Below, in pieces: positions 52,201-60,678 of a stretch of DNA of 64,000 bases (positions within the stretch are counted from its first letter, which is position 1; every line of letters begins with the position of its first letter). A model generated the notes under the pieces. The model saw nothing but the letters and a program-made list of their open reading frames with translations. It made no database searches and had not been told where the DNA came from. Both the position numbers and the translations under genes were made by a program. The stretch lies in contig NZ_AP017560.1 of assembly GCF_003967015.1 (NCBI RefSeq), forward strand, positions 3,656,048 through 3,720,047, read 5' to 3'. This DNA comes from Pseudanabaena sp. ABRG5-3 (GTDB lineage: Bacteria; Cyanobacteriota; Cyanobacteriia; Pseudanabaenales; Pseudanabaenaceae).

Positions 52201-54799
52201 ACACCACCAAACCCGATCGCACAAAAATCTCTAGCACCAAATCCAATGCCGACACATTCCCATGCATCTCAGATAGCAAATCGTGCAAATCCTTTTCTAA
52301 TTCCTCACGAGTTCGCAACGGACGAGTCCCCCTCTCATCCGTCATCATAAACAACAGAAACTTAGCCAAGCGCTCATTCTCTTCCCCACAATCAACAATC
52401 ACATCATTCAAATAACGCTCCACCAATATCGCCTTCGGATTTGCCCCCAACAGGCGATAGTTCGCAAGAGTTTTAATTCCATCCTGCTGTAACTGTGCCC
52501 CCACTACCTGAAGCTCAATCGGACGCACCTCACCTAGCTCATCCTTGAGGTCATCAGCGATCGCCCCAATCAACTCAGGCTCCAAATAAAATCGCGACTT
52601 CTGCGTAAGGGTTTGAATCAGCGACCTAGCCGCCTCCACCTTGAGATTTCCCACCCGATACAGCACATTCTTACTGAGAATGTCTTGGTCGATCGCTGCC
52701 ATGCTTTCAATCTGGTTGCACTCCAGCAAATAATGCAGATAGTCCTCCCGCAACGACAAAACCACCTTCAGCGAAGATAGATTTTGTGAATCATTTAGCA
52801 ACTTCCCAATAAACTCAAAAAAGCGCCGCCTCTCAGTCGGTTGATTGTAATAAACAAAAAAGAACTCCTCAAACTGATCGAAAATCAAGACTAAACGCAG
52901 GTTTTGTGATTCTTTTTCTCGTAGTTTTGAGATGATTCCCTCACCCCCAGCCCCTCTCCCAGAGGGAGAGGGGAGCAAGACTTTATTCTCAGAGTCTTGC
53001 TCTATAGACAAAGAATCCGTCTCCCCCTCTCCCCATGGGAGAGGGGGCTGGGGGGTGAGGGCTTTACTTTCCAATGGGAGAGGAGTCTGGGGGGTGAGGG
53101 TCTTTAGCACCTTCTCCAACTCCTCTTCCCAATTTGTATAAACCCGCAAGGCGATCGCGCAAACATCCCTACCCTCAAACGATGTATGCTCCAACTGCGG
53201 AATCAATCCCGCATTCACCAGCGAACTCTTGCCCACACCAGACTTGCCATACAGCACGATCAACTTATAACTCGGCTTGGCAATGCGCGTAATCAACTCA
53301 TCGAGATCATGCTTGCGTCCCGATGCCTCAATTTCCGTTGCCACATCAGTTTGCGATTTGCCGACTGACTTCTTACCCTGCAACCTCCCCGCACCAATAA
53401 AGGCTCGATAGCCATACTGCTGCTCGATCGCATATTGCTCCTGCTTCGTGACATAGGCTTCGAGATATTGCTTTTGCTTAGTGTAAAGCGATCGCAATTC
53501 TGTCAAAAGTTTGATATAAATCTGTGGATGCCCCGTATCGCCTAACTCCTTTGCTTCAAGAAGTAGTTTTAATCCTTCTTGATTGTTTTTGAGTTGAATT
53601 TCTGCTTGAGCAATGATAAATAGATATAAATTGCGCCATTTTTGATAATCTTGAGGAGCTTGATCCAAAAAAGAAAGCGCCATTTTCCCGTGATTTCTGG
53701 CAACTTCCCATTCTTGTTTTTGGAGTGCGACCTCCGCTAGATATCGATAGTCTAACGACAGATGATAAGGTTCGTTAAACTCTTGATGTAAAGGCAATGC
53801 TTTTTGGACAAACGCCTCAACAGCATCCCAATCAGACATGCGATAGGCAGTCACAAAAAGGCGAATAATTATATTTGCTACGAAATCGGCACGGTTGATC
53901 TTTTCAAAAAAATCGACAGCAGATTGAAAACCCGATCGCGCTAATTCCCAATTAGGCGTGCGATATTTCTCAGCATCAGCAATTGTGTAATTTACTTGCC
54001 CAATTTGATTTATTAATAGACCGCAGCGCTCAATATCTTGAATTTCTTGCCAATAGTTAAAACTCGCCTGCAAATATTGCAGAGCCTTTTCAGGAGAATT
54101 ATTAGGCGGTAATGTATCTAAACCGCGAATAAAGTTAAGATTTGCTTGCAGTCTTGGCTCAAGATTTAAACCGCGATCGCTAATTTCTTTAAGAGCCGTT
54201 TCTAATTCCACACATTGAATCGAACCGAGCTGATGAATTTGTCCTAACTTTTTGAAAAAAGGAATTTCACTAGGCGCAAGTACATGACTAAATAGAGCCT
54301 CACTACCATCATGCAAAGAAGTCAGTAACTCATCAGTATCAATGGGAAACTCCAGCGTCGTCGTCCAACTCTCAAAGTCTGGTGCAGTCCGAATAATCCG
54401 CTTATGCGTACTATCAGAAATCCACCAGACAATCGGATAGGGACAATGATTGCGAAACATCTCGCGATTGAGATTGATGTCCAGAAGTGCAGCGTGTAAA
54501 TCCTCTAGCTCATCTAGCCCCATGATCGACAATACTTTGGGAGTCTCCGATCGCACCTGCGCCATGATGTAGCTATATAGATCTTTGTGCGATCGCGGCA
54601 GCTTTATTTCATTAATTGGTTGGGGATGAATTTCCTTGAGGCGAATAATTAGGCGATCGCGCAAATCCTGATAGTTACATCGCGCCAGTAGCAGCTTAAA
54701 CTCACCTTCGTACATATCTAGAGTCATCGAAAGCTCTTGCAATAAATCCTCATTCTCAGGAGAAATATTTGCTGATGTCAGCTTGGAATCATTGCTCAT
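49298..54799 (-). CDS. Giant STAND ATPase with 14 WD40 repeats
   Basis: An 1833-residue sensor-switch protein. In order: an N-terminal domain (~1-185), TPR-like helices (~200-470), an nSTAND1-type NTPase with Walker A LYGKSGVGKSSLVNAGLI (~516-533) and Walker B LRLVLIFDQFEEFFF (~630-645), a coiled coil and one transmembrane-like helix (VGIVASVMAVGAGIAGFMAL, ~950), 14 WD40 repeats (~1029-1596, two seven-blade propellers) and a C-terminal TPR-like region. A Pro/Gly-rich segment at ~565-623, encoded by a MITE-like repeat, is in frame between Walker A and B. STAND proteins act in signalling and antiphage defence; the ligand is unknown. Confidence 0.9.
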   Translation of the reverse strand: MSNDSKLTSANISPENEDLLQELSMTLDMYEGEFKLLLARCNYQDLRDRLIIRLKEIHPQPINEIKLPRSHKDLYSYIMAQVRSETPKVLSIMGLDELEDLHAALLDINLNREMFRNHCPYPIVWWISDSTHKRIIRTAPDFESWTTTLEFPIDTDELLTSLHDGSEALFSHVLAPSEIPFFKKLGQIHQLGSIQCVELETALKEISDRGLNLEPRLQANLNFIRGLDTLPPNNSPEKALQYLQASFNYWQEIQDIERCGLLINQIGQVNYTIADAEKYRTPNWELARSGFQSAVDFFEKINRADFVANIIIRLFVTAYRMSDWDAVEAFVQKALPLHQEFNEPYHLSLDYRYLAEVALQKQEWEVARNHGKMALSFLDQAPQDYQKWRNLYLFIIAQAEIQLKNNQEGLKLLLEAKELGDTGHPQIYIKLLTELRSLYTKQKQYLEAYVTKQEQYAIEQQYGYRAFIGAGRLQGKKSVGKSQTDVATEIEASGRKHDLDELITRIAKPSYKLIVLYGKSGVGKSSLVNAGLIPQLEHTSFEGRDVCAIALRVYTNWEEELEKVLKTLTPQTPLPLESKALTPQPPLPWGEGETDSLSIEQDSENKVLLPSPSGRGAGGEGIISKLREKESQNLRLVLIFDQFEEFFFVYYNQPTERRRFFEFIGKLLNDSQNLSSLKVVLSLREDYLHYLLECNQIESMAAIDQDILSKNVLYRVGNLKVEAARSLIQTLTQKSRFYLEPELIGAIADDLKDELGEVRPIELQVVGAQLQQDGIKTLANYRLLGANPKAILVERYLNDVIVDCGEENERLAKFLLFMMTDERGTRPLRTREELEKDLHDLLSEMHGNVSALDLVLEIFVRSGLVVLIPESPLDRYQLVHDYLAEFIRASQAPEMAKLQQELAETKETLRETVDRLSVAVKEEEAAKFKARGRSRLAFGVGIVASVMAVGAGIAGFMALKASVDAQFVSSSYKMLSLLNGNLQLEALVEAVETGERLQKNKIASSDTKIRVTTSIEEVVYAMQEKNRLLSHSDVVRSVAFSPDGKTIATGSGDNTVKLWNLEGKEIQTFKGHSDVVRNVGFSPDGKTIATASEDKTVKLWNLEGKELQTFKGHSNVVYSVAFSPDGKTIATASKDKTVKLWNLQGKEIQTFKGHSDVVWRVAFSPDGKTIATASADDTVKLWNLEGKELQTFKGHSNVVYSVAFSPDGKTIATGSGDYTVKLWNLDGKEIQTFRHSGSVGSIAFSPDSKTIAAGSGDYTVKLWNLDGRELRTFKGHSNTVVSVAFSPDGKTIATGSWDKTAKLWNLDGKELQTFRGHRDWVRSVAFSPDGKTIATGSWDKTVKLWNLEGKEIQTFKGHSDVVRNVGFSPDGKTIATGSDDKTVKLWNLEGKELQTFKGHSDFVNNVAFSPDGKTIATASKDKTVKLWNLQGKELQTFKGHSDVVWRVAFSPDGKTIATASEDKTVKLWNLEGKELQTFKGHSDVVYSVAFSPDGKTIATASEDKTVKLWNLEGKELQTFKGHGASVNDIAFSPDGKTIATGSDDKTIKLWNLDGKEIQTLKGHGSYVVSVAFSPDSKTIATASSDKMVKLWSLDLDRQIGLACYWLQDYIATTPDLQQKIANCRNPQTLKAAAPALVAEARTKGMSGKPEVALSLFQEAKKLDSNISLDPQTEISPYFISKGERLAKEGDIKSALVAYDEAFKRDRNIKVSAASWERLCWHGILYNSANQVMFACNNAVNLEPDNLYIRSRRTQARSISGDFNGAIAEIEFMIPRIYRQYLESILAIKSKEYPDVAPYSEQQIRLNALKEGKNPFTEERVEKWRKDAKDENNS
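50001..51730 (-). repeat. Tandem array of fourteen 123-base WD40-coding units
   Basis: Each unit encodes about 41 residues with consensus FSPDGKTIATxSxDKTVKLW and NLEGKELQTFKGH. Neighbouring copies are nearly identical in DNA, with changes mostly at the variable blade-edge positions after the His (SDVVRN, SNVVYS, SDFVNN and so on). Fourteen repeats equal two seven-blade propellers. The near identity explains the long open frames on the other strand. Confidence 0.9.
52930..53110. mobile_element. MITE-like palindromic repeat inside the STAND gene
   Basis: The plus strand carries CCCTCACCCCCAGCCCCTCTC, then GAGGGAGAGGGG, and further on CTCCCCCTCTCCCC next to GGGAGAGGGGGCTGGGGGG, the same block type as in the intergenic elements at 14215 and 58587. 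A second partial copy of the TGGGGGGTGAGGG unit follows at about 53085-53100. It keeps the reading frame and is translated as segments such as LTPQPPLPWGEGE and LLPSPSGRGAGGEG. Confidence 0.8.
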
Positions 54800-55331
54800 C
54801 GCCTTGTGACCTAGATTTTGGATTGCTACATTATTAACCAGTTAAACAAAAAAGGATTGCTAAGCAAGACTTTTTTATTTTTACTTAACTCATATCAGAG
54901 CTTGTTTGAGAAGTTAAACGAGACGTTGTTTTGGGACTAGGACTATGCATTGGCTTTCTATATTGGCAGGCTATACATTTGGGAGCTTCTATACACCTTT
55001 TTGGCGATTGAACCCGAACTTAGGTTAAATATAAGCTTTATGGCTGATGGCATCTATAAAGTTTTAGTGATAAATAAAAATAATCTAAGTACAAAATAAA
55101 ATTTTTAAGATTCTTTCCTAGAAATACTTTCAGAACGATTGTGATCTCTATTTGGTAAAGGCTTCATGTGTTCTTTGCCGTTCTGTTTATTGGACTGTAC
55201 TTAGAAAAAATAGTAATTCAATGTGAGTTTGATATAGCTATTTACGGTGTGCGAGTCATACCGCAAATGGTGCAGTTAAGAAAAATCAAGCCATTCTAGC
55301 TATTTTTTGTGATTTTGTCACACTCACATTA
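54800..55331. other. Divergent promoter region, no supported gene
   Basis: This 532-base AT-rich gap separates the minus-strand STAND gene from the plus-strand DUF4157 gene. I see only a 27-codon frame at 54945-55028 (MHWLSILAGYTFGSFYTPFW then RLNPNLG) that I cannot support. Just before the DUF4157 start, TGTGATTTTGTCACACTCAC contains GTGA-tttt-GTCAC and GTGTG-like dyads that could be an operator. Confidence 0.35.
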
Positions 55332-58073
55332 ATGAAAGCAGTCTTGTCTTGCTACAAACAATTTAGAGGCTCAAATAATATGTTTAAACAAAGAACAAAG
55401 GAGATTTTATTTCGGCCTGTTCCATCTCCTAGTCCGATGACTCTAAATCTGCAAACTAGAGCTTTTGCGCCAAATAACTCCCTAGAGCAAGAATCCTCGC
55501 AAAAGGATGACACATTCAAAGCTAATAAATCCTATGTATCAGAGAATTTATTAGAAAAACTAATCTCAACAACAAAATCTGAACCTTCTACTTGCCCAGT
55601 GCAAAGAAAGTCACAGAATCGGTTAAAGGAAGCTCATACTCAGAGAATGTTGATTCAAGCAAAGCTGAATATTGGTGAGCCAAATGATAAGTATGAGCGG
55701 GAAGCAGATGATAATGCGGCAAAAGTAGTCCAACAGATTAACTCATCACCACAGAATTATTCTGTCCAAATGCAAGGAGCAATGGAAAAAAAATTACAAA
55801 GGAAGCCTTTAGTACAAAGACAAAACAATCTTGGTGGAGGTGAAGCATCTTCAGCTTTAGAGTCATCTATTCAAAGTGCGCGAGGTCATGGTCAGGCGCT
55901 TGATACTGGTCTACAAGCAAAGATGGGTCAGGCAATGGGTGCGAATTTTAGTAATGTGAGAGTGCATACAGATTCACAGTCTGATCAGTTAAATAAATCA
56001 ATTCAAGCAAAAGCATTTACAACAGGGCAGGATATTTTCTTTCAGCAGGGAGCATATGAGACAAGGAGTCGAGGAGGACAGGAGTTAATTGCTCATGAGT
56101 TGACGCATGTGGTGCAGCAGACAGAAAGACCTACAGATCTTAATTTGAGGAGATATTCCACTTCTACACCTCCAACACAAATAGTACAAGCTAGTGAGTT
56201 AAGTACCAATATCGAGACAGTGAACACTCTTGATAAAGGTATCGTTATCCAGACCAAGATCGGAGGTCATCGCGAACAAAAATCAAAAGCTCCTGATGAA
56301 AAGTCTGAGAATGATGGGCTAGAATATGAGCCTGAGAATCTAGACAAGTCTAAGATAGAAAACTTGAATGCTTCTAATGAGGAGAAACGCACAATCCATG
56401 ATCATTTGGGGCTACTATCAATTTATCAAAATAACATCTTAGGTAACGAAAAGATTGAACAAAAATCAGGGATTGAGAAGTGGGGTAATCCAGTAGTTGG
56501 TGATGATCAATTAAATGATTTAGCAGGGCTAATAGTTTCAGGATATAAAATTTATAGAGAGCAAATCGATGAACTACTGATTAAGGGTGGTGAAAAAATC
56601 GACCAACTTTTAGCAAGTGATACGCTAGAAAATTATGTTTCATCGAAGATATTACCGCAATTGGACACTATCGAAGTTGCTTGTCAATTTTATGCAGACC
56701 GAGTAAAAGAGTTAAATAAAGAATCTATTCTTGGAACAGGTCTGAGAAAAGCTAGATTTAACAATAGCCAAGAAGAACTTAGAAAACGAAGAAAAGAGGC
56801 TATTAAGGATATAAACAGGATCTTTATGGGTGAGTATACCTCTATCTCAAAAGAAAAAGAAAAGATCAAAACGTTAACGCAGGCGATATCGAAACAAGAG
56901 CGCAGTGATTACAAGAAAAAAATTGAGAAGAATAAGGCAAAAATCAAATGGGGGATTAAGAGATTTGACCCAGAAATGGCAAGTGAGATCGAGAAGTCTA
57001 ATCAAGGTATTAAAGCTGGCGGTGAAATCAAGCCAGTTAGTGGAGGATTATCTGGAGCTTATCTGGTTCCCAATGGGTTTTTCAAGCCATTGTCGCAATC
57101 CCCATCAACAGATCCGACATTACCATCTAAACATCAGGCAATTCGAGAGATCCTAGCTTACGAATTTTCTAAGTATATTGGAGATCTATTTGCAAAAGAG
57201 ATGGGTATCAAAAAAGACTTAGGAATTGTCAAAACAGGCTTAGCAAGTTTCTCTAGTGAGGAATTTGCTCATGGAGGAATAAGTTGGAATAAGAAGATGG
57301 CATCGAAGCATAAGGAACCTGCAAAAATTGAAGCTGAAATGCCTGAACAGATTGGAGTATGGCAAGAGCAAGTCGATATTAAATATACTCACAATGATGC
57401 CCCAACGAAAGAGCAGGAAGTCAATACGCCAGAGCGTCAAGATGAAGTGCAGAAGATCGCGTTCTTTGACTTAATGACTGGAAATTATGATCGCCACAAA
57501 AACAATTTAGTCTTTGATAAGCAAGGAAAATTATGTCCAATCGATCAGGGTGAGATGTTGCCCACAGTAGATCGATATGAAGCGATAGTCAATCACAATC
57601 ATTATGGTGGCGGTAATTTAGCTTGGTCTCAGCAGAAAGCAGCTAACGCACCATTCTCAGAGGAGTTTCAGAAGCTTGCTGAAAAACTTAACCCTGATCA
57701 GGTAATCGAACATTTAAAACTCAAGGTAAAAACAATCAGTAAATTTGCACCTGAGTTAAGTAAGGAGATGATTCCAGATGAGTCTTGGGGATTGATGAAA
57801 TTACACCTGATCGCAACTAAAGAGGGAATCAAAGCGGGACTCTCTCCTAAAGAATTACAGGAAATCTTTGTATTTGGAGAAGTTCGTTCAGTTTTCGGAG
57901 ACCTTAAAAAAACTAGAGATTTTAGAAAGGCACAAGGATTAGCGCAAGACCAAAATTTCCAATCCAAAGATTTTCAAGATGCTGAAAAGAGAGTTTTAAA
58001 AGCAATCAAGAAAGGTACAGAGAGATTCCGACTTCAATCAATCAAATCTTTGTACAATGAGCGATATTTATAA
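55332..58073 (+). CDS. DUF4157 protein with PI3/4-kinase-like C-terminal domain
   Basis: A 913-residue protein. After a disordered N-terminus (~1-180), a DUF4157 domain lies at about 185-262: LDTGLQAKMGQAMGANFSNV, then RVHTDSQSDQLN, and HELTH (255-259). DUF4157 is the domain typical of effectors carried by extracellular contractile injection systems. A coiled helical middle follows (~340-560). The C-terminal part matches type II PI4-kinase-like folds: SGGLSGAYLVPNGFFKPL (~570-587, with the ATP-binding Lys), NYDRHKNNLVF (catalytic Asp ~720) and PIDQG (metal Asp ~738). It is probably a kinase-type toxin or effector. No injection-system structural genes are in the window. Confidence 0.8.
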   Translation: MKAVLSCYKQFRGSNNMFKQRTKEILFRPVPSPSPMTLNLQTRAFAPNNSLEQESSQKDDTFKANKSYVSENLLEKLISTTKSEPSTCPVQRKSQNRLKEAHTQRMLIQAKLNIGEPNDKYEREADDNAAKVVQQINSSPQNYSVQMQGAMEKKLQRKPLVQRQNNLGGGEASSALESSIQSARGHGQALDTGLQAKMGQAMGANFSNVRVHTDSQSDQLNKSIQAKAFTTGQDIFFQQGAYETRSRGGQELIAHELTHVVQQTERPTDLNLRRYSTSTPPTQIVQASELSTNIETVNTLDKGIVIQTKIGGHREQKSKAPDEKSENDGLEYEPENLDKSKIENLNASNEEKRTIHDHLGLLSIYQNNILGNEKIEQKSGIEKWGNPVVGDDQLNDLAGLIVSGYKIYREQIDELLIKGGEKIDQLLASDTLENYVSSKILPQLDTIEVACQFYADRVKELNKESILGTGLRKARFNNSQEELRKRRKEAIKDINRIFMGEYTSISKEKEKIKTLTQAISKQERSDYKKKIEKNKAKIKWGIKRFDPEMASEIEKSNQGIKAGGEIKPVSGGLSGAYLVPNGFFKPLSQSPSTDPTLPSKHQAIREILAYEFSKYIGDLFAKEMGIKKDLGIVKTGLASFSSEEFAHGGISWNKKMASKHKEPAKIEAEMPEQIGVWQEQVDIKYTHNDAPTKEQEVNTPERQDEVQKIAFFDLMTGNYDRHKNNLVFDKQGKLCPIDQGEMLPTVDRYEAIVNHNHYGGGNLAWSQQKAANAPFSEEFQKLAEKLNPDQVIEHLKLKVKTISKFAPELSKEMIPDESWGLMKLHLIATKEGIKAGLSPKELQEIFVFGEVRSVFGDLKKTRDFRKAQGLAQDQNFQSKDFQDAEKRVLKAIKKGTERFRLQSIKSLYNERYL

Positions 58074-58127
58074 CCTCAAGATCGCAAACTATACAATATC
58101 ATCAAGATTTTTACAGGGTTTTCTACC

Positions 58128-58583
58128 ATGTCAGTGTTCGAGGCAGTCACAAACTTTTTCAAGCAAGACAATTGGCATATTGAGAAACATGAGGATGAGA
58201 CAGCCTTTTACACAAACTTTGGTGGCGAGCATGGACAATGGCGCTGCTATGGAGAGACCCGCGAATCACCTGCTCAATTTGTCTTCTATTCCCTTTGTCC
58301 AATTCATATTCCAGAGCTTAAGCGTCAGGATATATCAGAGTTTCTCACTAGAGCAAATTTCGACCTAGTAATTGGCAACTTTGAGTTTGATCTTGAGGAT
58401 GGCGAAATTCGTTTTAAAACTAGTATTGACGTAGAAGGTAGTCATTTAGATTTTAATCTGATTAAGCGGCTAGTCTATACCAATGCCGTGATGATGGATC
58501 AGTATTTGCCAGGAATCACTGCCGTTGCTTATGGCGCAGTAACACCACTAGAAGCGATCGCCAAAATTGAAAATGAAGTTTAA
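58128..58583 (+). CDS. YbjN-family protein
   Basis: A 151-residue YbjN-domain protein: MSVFEAVTNFFKQDNWHIEK, CPIHIPELKRQDISEFLTRA, FELDLEDGEIRFKTSIDVEG-like strands and LVYTNAVMMDQYLPGITAVA. The fold is similar to that of type III secretion chaperones. It starts 54 bases after the DUF4157 gene, so it might be a chaperone for that protein, but YbjN proteins are also general cyanobacterial housekeeping genes. Confidence 0.85.
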   Translation: MSVFEAVTNFFKQDNWHIEKHEDETAFYTNFGGEHGQWRCYGETRESPAQFVFYSLCPIHIPELKRQDISEFLTRANFDLVIGNFEFDLEDGEIRFKTSIDVEGSHLDFNLIKRLVYTNAVMMDQYLPGITAVAYGAVTPLEAIAKIENEV

Positions 58584-58586
58584 TTT

Positions 58587-58723
58587 GTTACGCAGAGAGA
58601 AAACCTGTCCTCATCCCCAACCCCCTCTCCCGTAGGAGAAGGGGAGAAAAAATAATTTTCTTATTTCCCTCTACCGCAGGAGAAGGGAATAAAGGGTGAG
58701 GGGTTTACAGACTTCCGCGTAAC
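58587..58723. mobile_element. MITE-like element with GTTACGCAGA ends
   Basis: The 137-base element starts GTTACGCAGAGAG and ends TTCCGCGTAAC, imperfect inverted repeats. It contains CTCATCCCCAACCCCCTCTC and GTAGGAGAAGGGG blocks as in the 14215 element. It lies between ybjN-like and pepA, six bases before the pepA stop. Confidence 0.7.
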
Positions 58724-58728
58724 ACTAG

Positions 58729-60270
58729 TTAATTAATGATTAAATTCACCAAAGTGCGAACTGCAAAACCAGTACCGCCAGCATTGTTATAACCCGACTC
58801 GCGTTCAGTCCAAACTGGCCCCGCCACATCAAGGTGCGCCCATGCCTTAGTCTTTTCCACAAATTGCTTCAGGAATAAAGCACCCGTAATCGCACCACCT
58901 GCGCGAGAACCTGTATTTTTAAAATCTGCAACGACAGATTTCAACTGATCGAAGTAGGGAGTTTCGAGGGGCATCCGCCAGAACTTCTCTCCTGCATCTT
59001 TCGCCGCCTTAGCGATCGCCTCAGCAAAGTCATCATCAATCGACCACATACCGCCGATGTCTTCCCCAAGGGCAACCACACAAGCCCCTGTAAGTGTCGC
59101 AAGATCGACGATCGCATCAACACCTAACTTATCGGCATAAACAAGCGCATCGGCAAGGGTCAAGCGACCTTCTGCATCCGTATTATTCACCTCAATGGTT
59201 TTGCCATTGGAAGCCGTGAGGATATCCCCCGGACGCATGGCACTGCCATTGACCATGTTTTCGCAAGTAGCGACGATAAAATGCACTTCGATATCGGCGG
59301 GTTGCAGATGGGCAATCACTTTGGCAGCACCCAAGGCGGCGGCAGAACCTCCCATATCGGTTTTCATCAGTTCGATGCTGCTACCGATGCCCGTTTTCAG
59401 ATTCAAACCGCCAGAGTCAAAGGTTAAGCCTTTACCGACGATCGCTAATTTGCGCTTCGGTGTACCTTTGCTGTAGGTGAGGTGAATGAATTTGGGCGGA
59501 ATGTCCGAGGCTCTAGCCACACCGAGGAATGCGCCCATCCCTAGAGCTTCACATTCAGCCTGTTCGAGGATTTTGGCAGTGAAATGCTCGGATTCGGCGG
59601 CGATCGCGACGGCAGTTTCCGCCAAGGTAATTGGGGTCACGATATTGGCAGGAGCCGATACTAGTTCCCTTGCCAAGATTACGCCATCAACGATTTGCTG
59701 TGCTTTGGCGATCGCAGGATCGGCGATTTCAGGTTTTGTTTCCACGATTTCCACCCGTTCAACGCGCCAAGGTTGATTATTTTTGGACTTAAAGCGCTTA
59801 TCTTGGTGTGCCGCAAGTAACAAACCCTCAGAGATCGCCTGAGCCGTCGCACTGACATCTTGGTTATATTCAGGAAAAGCGATCGCTAAACTGGGGGCTT
59901 TTTCCTTATTTGCCCATTTGACTGCCGTTGCTGCGGCTTTGCGCCATTCATCCGCATTTGCCTTCGCAGGATCACCTAAGCCGATCAAAATTACTTTACG
60001 CACTGCATAGTCAACACCGACACGACCACTGACCGATGTCCCGCTTTCTCCCGTAAACTCTCCCTCCGTAATCAAATCCGTTAAAGTGCAAGCTAAAACT
60101 TTCATATCTAGCTGCTTGAGGGTCTCTGACAGTTCTAGGGTTTTAGTTACTTGACCTTCTACTTGCTCATTAGTTTTCTCATTAGGATCTTTGGGTTTCG
60201 CAAAAACAGCGATCGCAAGGGCATCTCCCCGCCAAAGATGGGTCGCAGTTTCTGATGTAAGAATTTTCAT
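58729..60270 (-). CDS. pepA: Leucyl aminopeptidase (M17)
   Basis: Zinc/manganese aminopeptidase that removes N-terminal residues from peptides; hexameric and cytoplasmic. The C-terminal catalytic domain shows [30 protein letters not shown] and the signature [18 protein letters not shown]; the N-terminal macro-like domain precedes it. The 513-residue length is normal. Confidence 0.96.
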   Translation of the reverse strand: MKILTSETATHLWRGDALAIAVFAKPKDPNEKTNEQVEGQVTKTLELSETLKQLDMKVLACTLTDLITEGEFTGESGTSVSGRVGVDYAVRKVILIGLGDPAKANADEWRKAAATAVKWANKEKAPSLAIAFPEYNQDVSATAQAISEGLLLAAHQDKRFKSKNNQPWRVERVEIVETKPEIADPAIAKAQQIVDGVILARELVSAPANIVTPITLAETAVAIAAESEHFTAKILEQAECEALGMGAFLGVARASDIPPKFIHLTYSKGTPKRKLAIVGKGLTFDSGGLNLKTGIGSSIELMKTDMGGSAAALGAAKVIAHLQPADIEVHFIVATCENMVNGSAMRPGDILTASNGKTIEVNNTDAEGRLTLADALVYADKLGVDAIVDLATLTGACVVALGEDIGGMWSIDDDFAEAIAKAAKDAGEKFWRMPLETPYFDQLKSVVADFKNTGSRAGGAITGALFLKQFVEKTKAWAHLDVAGPVWTERESGYNNAGGTGFAVRTLVNLIIN

Positions 60271-60678
60271 TTTGTATATAGTCTGTAGGTTTTGGCTATA
60301 TACCTAATATATATACAGCAATGCAAGTTTTACTTAGGATCAAACCCCAAAAGATTGATAGCGCCACTATCAATCTTTTGGGGTTTGATTACTCAAGCAC
60401 TATTTGGCTTTACTTCAAAGTAAAGCATTTGCGGGGATTTAAGCTATAAACTTGCAATTATTGTTTGTATCTAAACACTGGAAAAATTGTCATGCCTTAG
60501 CAAGTTCATGAAGCAATTCTGCATTTATGGCTTTATACTACAATCTCTATTAAATTAAGGACATATTTTCACATCTTTACCCAATTGGATGATGATTGTG
60601 ACACATGTACTATCAGAACATGCTTCAAGTAAGTTATGTTGGCTGCTGTTTAAATCTGAGGAGTTACAGATTAAGATT
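60271..60678. other. Promoter region with a long hairpin
   Basis: Between the divergent pepA and TolC-like genes I find no gene. It contains a tract of alternating TATATA dyads at about 60291-60320 and the perfect 23-bp hairpin at 60339-60389. The open frame of the TolC-like gene extends upstream to 60589, but without a signal peptide at that end. Confidence 0.5.
60339..60389. repeat. 23-bp perfect stem between divergent genes
   Basis: ATCAAACCCCAAAAGATTGA and TAG, the loop CGCCA, then CTATCAATCTTTTGGGG and TTTGAT. It lies between divergent genes, so it is not a terminator by position. Confidence 0.8.

Noticed and set aside
54945-55028. 27-codon frame resembling a tiny one-helix membrane protein
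   Set aside because: It does not match any photosystem or cytochrome small subunit I know, and has no ribosome-binding site; length is within chance.
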